In this document: positions 32,768 through 42,805 of the stretch, in pieces | Layout: each line of letters begins with the position of its first letter | Position numbering within the stretch: position 1 is the first letter of the stretch | Assembly (NCBI RefSeq): GCF_000213175.1 | Contig: NW_009799099.1 | Coordinates: 5,458,367 to 5,509,861, forward strand | Source of the DNA: Neurospora tetrasperma FGSC 2508 | Taxonomy: Eukaryota > Ascomycota > Sordariomycetes > Sordariales > Sordariaceae | DNA: 51,495 nucleotides | Direction of reading: 5' to 3' | Notes under the pieces: generated by a model | The model's database searches: none | What the model saw: the letters and a program-made list of their open reading frames with translations, nothing else | What the model was told of the DNA's origin: nothing | Made by a program: the position numbers and the translations under genes

Positions 32768-34272
32768 CTAGGGCTTTGGGACCTGCCCATCAGCATCATC
32801 AGCATCGACATCATCGTTTGTTCCTTCTTCCACTTTATCACCTTTCGCCACTCCCCTGGTCGGCCAGCCCTCTGCCTGCCTCTTTGCCCACTTGACAGCC
32901 TTCTGGTGCTTCTTGCTCTTGAGGTGCTTCTGCCACTGTTCTTCGATTCTAAACTCCTTCTCGCACACTTCACATGTCTTGTTGCATATTGTCTCGGGTC
33001 GGTTGCTCCTTTCCAACTGCTCGGCCAGCACCTCTCTTGCAGTGTCCGACAAGTCTTCTGGTCGCGGTAGCGGCTGATGGGCAAGATGTTTGGCTAGAAG
33101 AGAACTTCCTTTCTCGGCTACTTCAGAGTGCCAATGGGAAATGTTGGACGAGTCCAAGAGATAGAAGTTGGACAGAAGATTCTCTTCCTGAAGGGCTGCA
33201 ATGGTCTTTCGAGCAATCCACCTGATTTGGTATTTTGCGTACTGGCGGGTTGCTGTCTTGGTGTCCTCGATTCCTTGTTGCTTGAGTTTTTCCAGTGCGG
33301 CTTGTGGAGTGTCGGTTTCGGTAGACTTGACGGCGGATAGATATGATTCGAATTGGCGGAACCCGATGGACTGCCAGATGCCCTTGGTGCGGTCGACAGT
33401 GTCACCTGCTGCGAGACGGCGCTGTAAATAGTCGTAGACTGACGATGTTTCGTCCAAAAGACCATTGGCTACCATCTTGTCTACACGCTTGTCAAGGCGT
33501 TCGTTGAGCATGTCGGGCTTGGCGTAGAGCCAGAAGAGAAGCAAATTCCAGGGACTCGGTGGCTGCTCTGCGCGCTTGGCCTCTTTCCGAGCGCGCTGTT
33601 CGGCATATATGTCGGAGGCGCGGCGGCCAGTGGTGAGGTAAATCTCGAGCGAGTTGCGAATCTTGCGAATGTCTTTGGGGTGCCATCGCTCGGCCATGGC
33701 TGGGTCGACTTCTTGTAGCTTGGCCAGCATGACCTCGGCGGACTCGCGAAGAATTGGGTGTTGGCTTGCGAGTTCGTCTCGTGTAGCTTTGGCGGCGGCT
33801 GTCTCTGATCCGTCGGTCGTCGCAGGATCCGACTCAACCAGCTTCTCGTCGAACAGCAGGCCGTCAAGATAGTATGAAGTTCCTCCTACTACAATGGGCA
33901 GCTTTCCCCTCGACCTGATATCCGATATAATCTTTGTGGCTTCGCGTTTCCAGCTGGTGACAGACCATGGCTCCTCGTCGAGTCCAATGTTGCCGAGGAG
34001 GTAATGGGGGATGCCGCGCTGCTCTTCGGGAGTGAGCTGGTTGGTGATGATGGGTAGGCCTCGGTACATTTGCATGGCGTCGGCGTTGATGATTTCGCCA
34101 TTGAATCGGGTCGCCAGTTCTACGGCAAGCTGGAGCCATAATCATTGTGATCAGCGCACTGGGATTGCAATGGTGAACAAATGGCTGGTGAAGTAGATCA
34201 TGGAGGTAGCTGTCGTACATCAGACTTGCCGGTGCCCGTGGACCCGTAGATGACAACCAGAGGGTCTGCCAT
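32768..34272 (-). CDS. mod5: tRNA dimethylallyltransferase (Mod5/TRIT1), 471 aa
   Basis: Transfers a dimethylallyl group to A37 of tRNAs that read UNN codons, making i6A. Exons on the minus strand are 34272-34219 (18 codons) and 34129-32768. The 89-bp intron has a GTACGA donor and CCAG acceptor, and the join reads GKSDLAVELATRF. The P-loop GSTGTGKSD is at residues 10-18. The substrate-binding motif NADAMQMYRGL and the VVGGTSYYLDGLL loop follow. The C-terminus has a Matrin/C2H2-type zinc finger, C-x2-C-x12-H-x5-H (CEVC...HLKSKKH), as in Mod5 and TRIT1, then an acidic tail. The ATG has an excellent context (CAACAATGGC). Yeast Mod5 goes to both mitochondria and cytosol by alternative starts; no targeting signal is visible with this start. 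Confidence 0.95.
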
Positions 34273-35256
34273 TGTTGCTGTGCAACGAATGGTCTGGGAG
34301 AATACTGGAATGGTCCACCTCATTGGCCTTTATTGGAGAAGTGTGTCGAGGTGCTGAGGCGCATTGCTCTAAAGCGTTGACGAAATGGGAGAAAAGAAAA
34401 CAAACATTAAAAAAGTTCAAGATTGGGATTGATTGAATTGGCAATTGACCCCGGCAGGCATCCACCCCACCAAGCCCACCTTCAATCGCAAACTAAGTTG
34501 ACACACGGGTTGTTGTCGATAAGAGAAATGGCATCCACACGCTGACTCCTACCATAACCCCTGCCTACGGCTGTCCCTGCGGCTGTCCAGGGCTTCCCCA
34601 ACGATTTGGATTCCAGTTTCAACAAGGGGGCGGCTGGAAAGTGGAGGGACGGTATGCCCTTCGATTGTGGACAGCCGGCCCGGATGTTGCCTGCCGAAGA
34701 AGCTTCCCGCTCCTCGTTCTGGGTGTGAGCTAGGGAGGTCACTTGTTGGAGGTTGAGGTGCTCTGCGGTTGAGGTTGCTCTCCCCGCCCCTGCAGAAACG
34801 TCAAAGAAGCTCTGTCCAGCTCCAGCGGGAACTGAAGGCTGGCTGCCCTGGCCATCGATGCAATTCGCGGCTATCATTGGTCTCGAGTCACGTGGAGTGG
34901 GTCTCTTCCCAAGAACACTAGCAGCAAGCCAGCAACCGGGACCCTCCAAATTGGACACATCACACTTGGGCGACTTTTTGGACAGATCTCGCGACGCACC
35001 GCCTTCCGCCTTCCGTGTCCCTCGGCCAGCTTCCACTTCCACACTTCCACCCGACTTCCAGGACACTTCTTTTAATCGCCAACTCCTCCTCCTCCTCCAC
35101 CCTTCCTTCCACTTCCTTTCCTTGCTTGATCCTTCAACGCAGCGCCGACAACACTCTCTGCGCTTTCAACTCTACAAAGGGCTGTTGTCGCCCGTTTAAT
35201 TTAATCTTCCTTCTTTTTACCCTTCCCTTCTTCCTTCACACACGCCATTGCCCACC
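34273..35256. promoter_or_regulatory. Divergent promoter region, mod5 / sec61
   Basis: 984 bp between two start codons. The sec61 side is rich in TCC/TTCC pyrimidine runs (about 35080-35130 and 35205-35240), typical of strong fungal promoters and leaders. No other gene seen; frames here lack support. Confidence 0.6.
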
Positions 35257-36850
35257 ATGAGTTCCCGTAAGTTGTTCGGTCATCGACGGCCATGTTGAAC
35301 ACACGCGTAGGCGCGTTGGCGATACCAGACTGTCCGTATAACTAACCTCACCTCCCGCCCGCCATGCAGTACGGTTCCTCGATCTCGTCAAGCCCTTCGT
35401 GCCGTTCCTCCCCGAGGTTCAGCAGCCCGAGACCAAGATCCCCTTCAACCAAAAGTTGATGTGGACGGGCTTGACCCTGCTCATCTTCTTGGTCATGAGC
35501 CAGATGCCCCTCTACGGCATTGTCTCGTCCGACACGTCCGATCCGCTATACTGGCTGCGTATGATGATGGCGAGTAACAGAGGTACCCTGATGGAGCTCG
35601 GTATCACCCCCATCATCTCCTCCGGCATGGTCTTCCAGCTCCTGGCCGGCACCCACATGATCGACGTCAACCTCGACCTCAAGGCCGACCGCGAGCTCTA
35701 CCAGACGGCCCAGAAGCTGTTCGCTGTCATCCTCTCCATCGGCACCGCCACTGTCTACGTCTTCACCGGTCTCTATGGCCCTCCCAGCGACCTCGGCGCC
35801 GGTATCGTCTTCCTCCTCATCCTCCAGCTCGTCGTTGCCGGCATGATTGTCATTCTCCTCGATGAGCTCCTCCAGAAGGGCTATGGCCTCGGCAGCGGTA
35901 TCTCGCTGTTCATTGCCACCAACATCTGCGAGTCCATCATGTGGAAGGCCTTCTCCCCCACCTCCATCAACACCGGCCGTGGCCCCGAGTACGAGGGTGC
36001 CGTCATTGCCCTCTTCCACCTCCTCATGACCTGGGACAACAAGCAGCGTGCTCTCTACGAGGCTTTCTACCGCCAGAACCTCCCCAACATCATGAACCTG
36101 CTCGCCACCCTCGTCGTCTTCGCCGCCGTCATCTACCTCCAGGGCTTCCGCGTCGAGATCCCCGTCAAGTCTTCGCGCCAGCGTGGTGCCCGTGGCTCTT
36201 ACCCCATCCGCCTCTTCTACACCTCCAACATGCCCATCATGCTGCAGTCCGCTCTCTCCTCCAACGTCTTCCTGATCAGCCAGATGCTCTACTCTCGCTT
36301 CTCCGAGAACCTTCTGGTCCGTCTTTTCGGCGTCTGGGAGGCCAAGGAGGGTACTGCCCAGCTCTCTGCCGTTTCCGGTCTCGTCTACTACATGAGCCCC
36401 CCTCTCAACTTCAAGGACGCTCTCCTCGACCCCATCCACACCGCCGTCTACATCGCCTACATGCTCACTGCCTGCGCCGTCTTCTCCAAGACCTGGATTG
36501 AGGTTTCCGGCTCCAGCCCCCGCGATGTCGCCAAGCAGCTCAAGGACCAGGGTCTCGTCATGGCCGGCCACCGCGAGCAGAGCATGTACAAGGAGCTCAA
36601 GCGTATCATCCCCACTGCTGCCGCTTTCGGTGGTGCCTGCATTGGTGCTCTCTCTGTTGCCAGCGACCTCATGGGCGCTCTCGGCTCCGGTACCGGTACT
36701 CTCTTGGCTGTCACGTAAGTCTTGTCACTTGATTGCGGCTAAATGACCAATTTGCTAACATTTCCCCTCTTCAGTATCATCTACGGCTACTTCGAAATTG
36801 CCGCCAAGGAGGGTGATCTTCAGGGCATGAAGGGTATGATCATGGGTTAA
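35257..36850 (+). CDS. sec61: SEC61 alpha, ER translocon channel, 476 aa
   Basis: The ten-helix channel of the endoplasmic reticulum translocon. Three coding exons: 35257-35266 (only 10 bp), 35370-36714 and 36775-36850. The introns are 103 bp (GTAAGT...GCAG) and 60 bp (GTAAGT, CTAAC branch, TCAG). Splicing gives an N-terminus [20 protein letters not shown], matching the yeast protein start, and a C-terminus [22 protein letters not shown]. The first helix ([18 protein letters not shown]), the plug region with [16 protein letters not shown], and the cytosolic loop with [25 protein letters not shown] are all present. The length equals the usual family size. It is divergent from mod5 and convergent with lys4. 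Confidence 0.98.
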
Positions 36851-38010
36851 GAGATCCAGATCTATGCCTTGGTATCATATCAAGAGGTATCAAAGACCTC
36901 GAATCAGGTCATCCATGATGACGAAGGCAATCCTTAATACGGGCTTGCCGGGCTGGCTACCTGATGGTACTATATGTGGAATATAATGAGTGGAAAGAAA
37001 TCAAGATAAACCTATGTCGTGTTGTGTGTTTGTGTAACTCAAATGTGTATTATACTACCTCGGGAAAAACCAAAGGGTCCACAAAAAGGGTGGCGTCTTT
37101 ATGAGCACTCGCTGGAAGCGAGCGGGCGGATGGGGCGGGGTTAGGGAAGACAGTGGTTGCTATCTTTATCTGGCCCTCAATATATTGGATGTATAACATG
37201 AATAACGAATGGTTACAACAAACCGAGGGGTATCAGGCCTGCCGTGGGATGGTGGTTGGACGTAGTGATTACATCCAGGTCATTGCTTCCATGCTGCTCG
37301 AGGGTTTGTTCAAGAGCTCCTTGGACCACGTATTACTGATTTGACGGTTGACAAATAGTATGGAAGCACATATGCACAAATAATAAGAGAAGGCAGAGAC
37401 TCTTGATTTATCGGCGCTTCATTCCTGTTTCATTTCTACAGCCCTGTTTCATTTCTACAGCCCTATTTCTTTTTTTTCTTTTGTTCTTTTTGTCCTCTTC
37501 TTTTACTTACCACTCACTAGACAACAGGACTTGACCTAAACAAGCCTTTGTTTCTGCTCTGCTGTCGCCTTCATTTCCATCTTCAACAATCCAACATGCG
37601 GATTTCTCTCCATCTTCGGATCTGTCCGAGCTTTATCAGGCAGTTCTGGTGCCTGTACTTTGCGGTTTCTCTACCTGTCAGCCATTAACATACCCAAGCC
37701 ATCCACCTCTTGGTTCAAACTTGAAGACAACCGAACTTCTTTTATTTCAAATGTCCCGTGAAACAAAAAGGAGAGATCCGTATATCTAGGCTGGTGTAGT
37801 ACAAGGGATATCATTTCTGTGTTTTTATTTTTTGATAGTTTTTTTTTTGGTATTCTTCAACTCTATCCCATCTACCTACTACCGGGAATTATGATGTCCT
37901 GTCCTGTACTGTACTGTACTGTACTTTTTATCTATCCTGTCACTCATCTACCCTACAATTGAACTGAACCGAACTGAACTGTTCAAGACACGGAAATAAA
38001 AAAGCAGAGA
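36851..38010. other. Convergent spacer between sec61 and lys4
   Basis: 1.16 kb with 3' UTRs of both genes. Contains a 20-bp tandem duplication (ccctgtttcatttctacag repeated near 37422-37460), T-rich tracts, a CTGTA/GTACT run (about 37900-37925) and GAACT-like units at 37961-37980. No gene seen. Confidence 0.6.
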
Positions 38011-40450
38011 TCAAGCCTCAATCTGACTCTTGACCCACTTTTCCAATCCTCCCCTGGCAATAATCTCCTGCACATTCGGCGGCAACTCGCCCACCTTTTG
38101 CTCCCACTTCTTGCCTGACGCCTCTTCAACAACCACCTTGCTGCGTCTTACATCCCACGTCAACTTCCACCCTGTGCGTCTAGTGGCCGCCGTCTTCTCG
38201 CCGCCGAATTCTTCACGGAGTCGCTGAACCAGCTTGGGCACCTCGACGCCCATCAGCGCGTTGTTGATGGAGTTCCTGCTAAAGATGTTGCCGAAACTGC
38301 CGCTGACCACCAGCGGAATCTGCTTTGCTAGGATGGCGGTCGCCGCTTGTTCACGCGAGGAACCGCAGCCAAAGTTGAAGCCTGTCACGAGAATGTCGCC
38401 GGCGCGCGCGATGGAGCCAAAGGACGCATCGTAGTTCTCCATGCAGACTTCGGCCATCTTGGCGGGGGTGATGTTGTCCTGGTAGGTGTATTTGCCGGGG
38501 TAGATGCCGTCCGTGTTGATGTTGTCGGCGTCGCAGAAGATGATTTCGCCAGAAATGGCTTCGGGGAAGCCGGGGAGGATTTCCGTGAGGGATTCTTCCT
38601 CCGACGAAGAAGAAGAAGAGGTAGATTCGGGGGTAAGACCTGCCTCGGCGTTGGCGATGAGCGACTCGGCCTCGGCAATGATCTTGTCGAGAGCGTCTTC
38701 AATGGACATGGCCTTGTCTTGCTCAACGACACCGTTGCCTTCGCCGATGATCACCTTCTCGACACCCTCGGGCTTTTGGTACCAGCCGGGACCGGCGATC
38801 TTGCCCTTCAGAGCAGAAGCGGCGACGACTTCGGGCGAGGCGAGGTAGGCCTTGGCGTCGGTGGAACCCATGCGGCCCTTGAAGTTGCGGTTGGAAGCAG
38901 AGATGCCGATCTCACCGGGCTCCAACAGACCGGTGCCCAGACCGATGCAGGGACCGCAGCCGGAAGGCAAAGGCTCGGCGCCAGCGTCGAGAAGGACTTG
39001 CCAGTCGCCCGAGTCTTCGGCTTGCTTTTGCTCGAGGAGGGAGGCGGCGGCAATGTAGAACTTGACGCCGGGAGCAACCTTGGGGATGACGCCGTTGTTG
39101 TCGGCGGCGGCGTCCTTGAACACGCGGGCTGCGGCGGCGATGTCGGAGGCGCGCGAGTTGGTGCACGAGACGAGGTAGGCCTTGTCGAGCTTGAGGTTCT
39201 GGGCCTCGAGGTCCTTGAGGGGAGTAGCGATCTTGACGGAGTTGGGGCCGGCGACGAAGGGGGAGAGAGTGGACAGGTTGAGGTAGAGCTGTTTGGCGTA
39301 GGTGGCGCCGGGGTCGGCGACCAGAGGGTTCTCGAGGAGGGCGTCAATCTTGGCGTGGGTGAGCTTGGCCTTGTCGCCCAGCTCGGGGTGTTCCATGGCG
39401 GTGACGGTGGCCTTGGCGCGCATCCAGGAGGCCAGGACGGCGTCGATGGGGAAGAGACCGGAGAGGGCGCCCCATTCGGTGGTCATGTTGGCGATGGTCA
39501 GGCGGTCGTCGACAGGGATGGAGCGCATGGTTTCTTCAGCACCGGTGAACTCGATGGCGTGGTTCAGCACGTCGTCGTTGTTGAAGAGGCCGCACAAAGC
39601 GACGATCACGTCCTTACCCGTGACACCGGGCGGGAGCAGACCGGTGAAGGTGACCTTGGCGATGGGCGGGATCTGCCACCATGTCTTGCCCGTGGCCCAG
39701 ATGGAGGCCGCGTCGGTACGCACCATGGGTGTGCCCAGGCAGCCGACGCCGCCGTACATGTTGCTGTGCGAGTCGGAGGCGACAGTAACGGTGCCCGGCC
39801 ACGCGTAGCCCTCTTCGACCATGATCTGGTGGCCGATGCCCCGGCCGGCAGGGTAGAAGTCGACGCCGTGCGTGTTGGCGAACTCCTCGATCTGGCGGTA
39901 CTTCTTGAGGTTGGATTCGCTCTTGTTCTGCACGTCGTGGTCGAGGGTCATGACGACCTGGCGGTTGTCGTGGATCTTGGAGGCGCCGATGGACATGAAC
40001 TTCATGGCAACGGGCCACGAGTTGTCGTGCGTCATGCAGTGGTGAGGCTGGAGGGTGACATAGTCGCCGGACTTGACCTTCTTGCCGGGAGCGAGGCCGA
40101 CCGAGTAGCGCTGGACAATCTTCTCGGTCAAGGTCTGGGGCACCTGGGGGACGACCTTGGGGAGGGTCGAGGAGGCCAGGTTCTCGAGCTGCGAGGGGAA
40201 GGCATCTTGAAGACGGCGCGAGGTGGTGCTGTAGTAGGAACCGGAGGCGGCGGCGGCGCGGACACTGCGGACAGAGGTGGTTCTCGAGGCGGCAGCAAGG
40301 AATTGACGGGGGGCTCTGCTGGCAGCCACGGCCAGGGCTCTTCTCTGGAAGCGGGTAAGGTGAAGTCTCTTGTTAGTCACGATGCCAATGGCAATGTCAA
40401 TGGCAATTGGAGAGTAAATAGGAATGTAAACATACCACGGGGTGAATCAT
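38011..40450 (-). CDS. LYS4: Mitochondrial homoaconitase (lysine biosynthesis), 782 aa
   Basis: Converts homoaconitate to homoisocitrate in the fungal alpha-aminoadipate pathway, in the mitochondrial matrix. The first coding exon is only 15 bp (40450-40436, MIHPV). A 91-bp intron follows (GTATGT donor, CTAAC branch, TCCAG acceptor), and exon 2 is 40344-38011. The frame also continues upstream of exon 2 through a GTG, which is in fact intron. Residues 1-50 form an Arg/Ala/Ser-rich presequence. [4Fe-4S] ligands are visible: Cys399 (LVSCTNSR) and Cys468/Cys471 (SGCGPCIG). [19 protein letters not shown] and the swivel-domain [13 protein letters not shown] are conserved. [22 protein letters not shown] marks homoaconitase rather than aconitase. 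A Ser/Glu-rich linker separates the domains. The long antisense frame over this gene comes from codon bias. Confidence 0.96.
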
Positions 40451-42716
40451 GATGGACCAGCTATCACGACTTGCAACTGACCATGGCACTGCCGGACAGA
40501 CTGGAATTGCAATTGGGTGTTTGAAAATAGATGTAACCCCAAGAGGAGCCGACGACAGATTGGAAATCGAGTCACAACGACTCGTTCAGCGACTGGGGAT
40601 GGGCCGGCAGTCACAGTCAGGAGTGGAGTCCGGGGATGCCATGGATAATGGCCCGGCCGGGGGAGGGTGGCGATCCCGGCATTGAAAATATTTTGTGGGG
40701 GGCTCCGGCACCGGCCGTCTTGACACCCGTCGTTGCGCACGTCAGGCACCGACGTCTACATTAAGCCGGGGAGGTACGTACATAGTGCCACCGTCACATT
40801 TTGGGGGGGTGGTGGTTCGGGATTGAATCAAGGCGAAGAGGAAGTGACAGGATTCTAGTACAGCCCAGTACACTAAAACCTTAGAGGGCGCTTATCTTAT
40901 CTCCACACTCACCTTGTATGGATCGATGTTAACTCCGCGAGGAATCCGAAAAGAATCGGCGTTCCCGCGGGGCGGTCATCGTATTCTTATCCGCTGTCAG
41001 GTGCCAAGTACTAACTTTGTTCAGAATAACCTCAAACACCAGCGCCATCGTCTGACATGTGTTTGTTTTTGAAGTTTTCTGAGCTGTTCGAGGAGCCTAT
41101 GTACATAGTAGTACACGTCCCTAAGTAAACTTACACGTAACCTTGAAAACACCTCATCTCATGCCGACCAAAACAAGAAAAAGGTCACAGTACATCCATC
41201 ACACGTACATATATGTACGGCGTGTGACGCACCAACCTGTACGCGGATAAGTACCCAAGTAGGTACACAGTAGATGACCAAAAGTGCCCCGGCCCAGGGC
41301 GGTGGTAATTTTCGATTCCAAGGTTTCTTTCCAGTTTAACCCCAGGGACCGACCCTTCAGGGCTGAACTTGGTCCCCTTTTCGTGGTTAGTAATGCAAAA
41401 AAAAGCACGAGCCACCTGCCACAAATTGATCCCAGATCGGTTGACTGCACAAATCGAGACTGGACGTGCAGTCAAAGCGCTGCTCGGCGCCGGAAAGTCC
41501 AGCACCCGACTGCCGATGCACGGGACCTCACTGGAGCTTCCAATATTGTTCCATCAAGTCCAATGACGGACCATATGCACACTACGCAGCACATCGTTTA
41601 GGTTTGCTGAACTGGCTGCCAAAAGATCCAATGGTGCCGTGATGCCGACTTTTTCTCCGTTTTATTTATTCTCCAATGGCTGATTAGCGCTGCCATGAGC
41701 GTCCAATACCACGTTCCGCCAGTTCAAGTTGGCAAACTCAGCGGGAGGAGAAGTGTGTTCAGTTTGGAGCCGCTTTTCAGCCTCTTACACCCGACTATTC
41801 ATTTTTTTCCATTGTGTCCACTCTGATGCTCGGTTTCGCTTTTTTACCGAAGCCCAGACTGCCCTGACGCCAAGATGCCAAGACGAGCCCCTACCCACCA
41901 CTACCATTGCTGTGGTCACTGGTCAGTGGTCACTGGTGAATAACAAGGGGACGGAGGCGGCGGTACAGGTACCGGATGGTCCCTCATCGATGGGTGACGG
42001 AATGCGGGAGTTCCATTTCCATTCATCGATGTCAGGCACCTCCAACTTCCAGGCCAAGAAGTCGGCGCCGTATTCTCTTGAGGTTGTTTCTGCTGCCTGT
42101 CGGTCTGACTGAACAGCACCAGACACAACACAGTCAGCATTGAAGCTTCCCTTCACATTCTCGACAGGTTTCTTCCAAATCAGGATCCGTGTGGGAGTGG
42201 GAGTCACAGAATTGGAGAAGCTGAAGAACGAAGAGAAAAGAGTGAGAGTCAACCGCCGGCGCAGTAAGTGGAAGGTAATGTACCATTGGTACCCATTGTC
42301 CTAAAAGGCAGGCACCAATCCAGGCCGACAAATCATCGGAGACTTTCCCGACCATCGAGGTACTCGCGGCCTTTCACATTCTTTTCCTTTCCACTTCATT
42401 TCAATTCACTTTTACACTCTCAGTCTGACTCTCAACGCTAACTCAAGTATTTCTCATCTTGGCTCAGCCTCTTTGTTACACTATCATCAAGTACATACTG
42501 GACTGGGAATATGTTTGTTTGCGTTTCTTGGACCTGATACTATCCCCACCACCCACCACCACATAGTTTCTCTTCTCGCTTCGGATCTGACCTCACCCGT
42601 TGGACTCTCTTTGCTCTCTTACCGGGGTACATCTCCCATAGAGATGCTCGCACCATCTCTACTGCCAAACTATCGCGGCATCATCACCACCGGCACTCAC
42701 CGACCCGGCAGCAGTC
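40451..42716. other. Divergent intergenic region between LYS4 and the Zn2Cys6 regulator
   Basis: 2.27 kb. Near LYS4 it has two CCAAT boxes in LYS4 orientation (ATTGG at 40512-40516 and 40559-40563) and a near-match to the CPC-1/Gcn4 site (CGAGTCA, 40568-40574; one base off TGACTCA on the minus strand). A 16-bp perfect palindrome lies at 41204-41219. A 53-codon upstream frame begins at ATG 42644 and overlaps the regulator start. No other gene seen. Confidence 0.55.
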
Positions 42717-42805
42717 ATGGACCCTTACCAAGACGTGCCCATGGCCCTTCGGCCCTCTGTCTCGGGGACGGATCCAGGGGTTCCAATGGCTTCTTCAGGG
42801 GCTGA
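42644..42805 (+). other. Upstream ORF overlapping the regulator start, 53 codons
   Basis: An ATG at 42644 opens a 53-codon frame that ends at 42805, beyond the main ATG at 42717 and in a different frame. If the transcript starts upstream of 42644, ribosomes must leak past or reinitiate to make the regulator. The transcript start is not known from sequence. Confidence 0.35.

Noticed and set aside
35546-36571. 341-codon minus-strand frame opposite sec61
   Set aside because: Antisense shadow of a highly expressed gene; composition is E/G/D/V-rich and has no membrane or catalytic motif.
38347-40452. 701-codon plus-strand frame opposite LYS4
   Set aside because: It is the exact antisense of a clear homoaconitase gene. 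The C-ending codon bias of the sense strand removes stops from this antisense phase, and the translated product is Val/Gly/Asp-rich with no domain.
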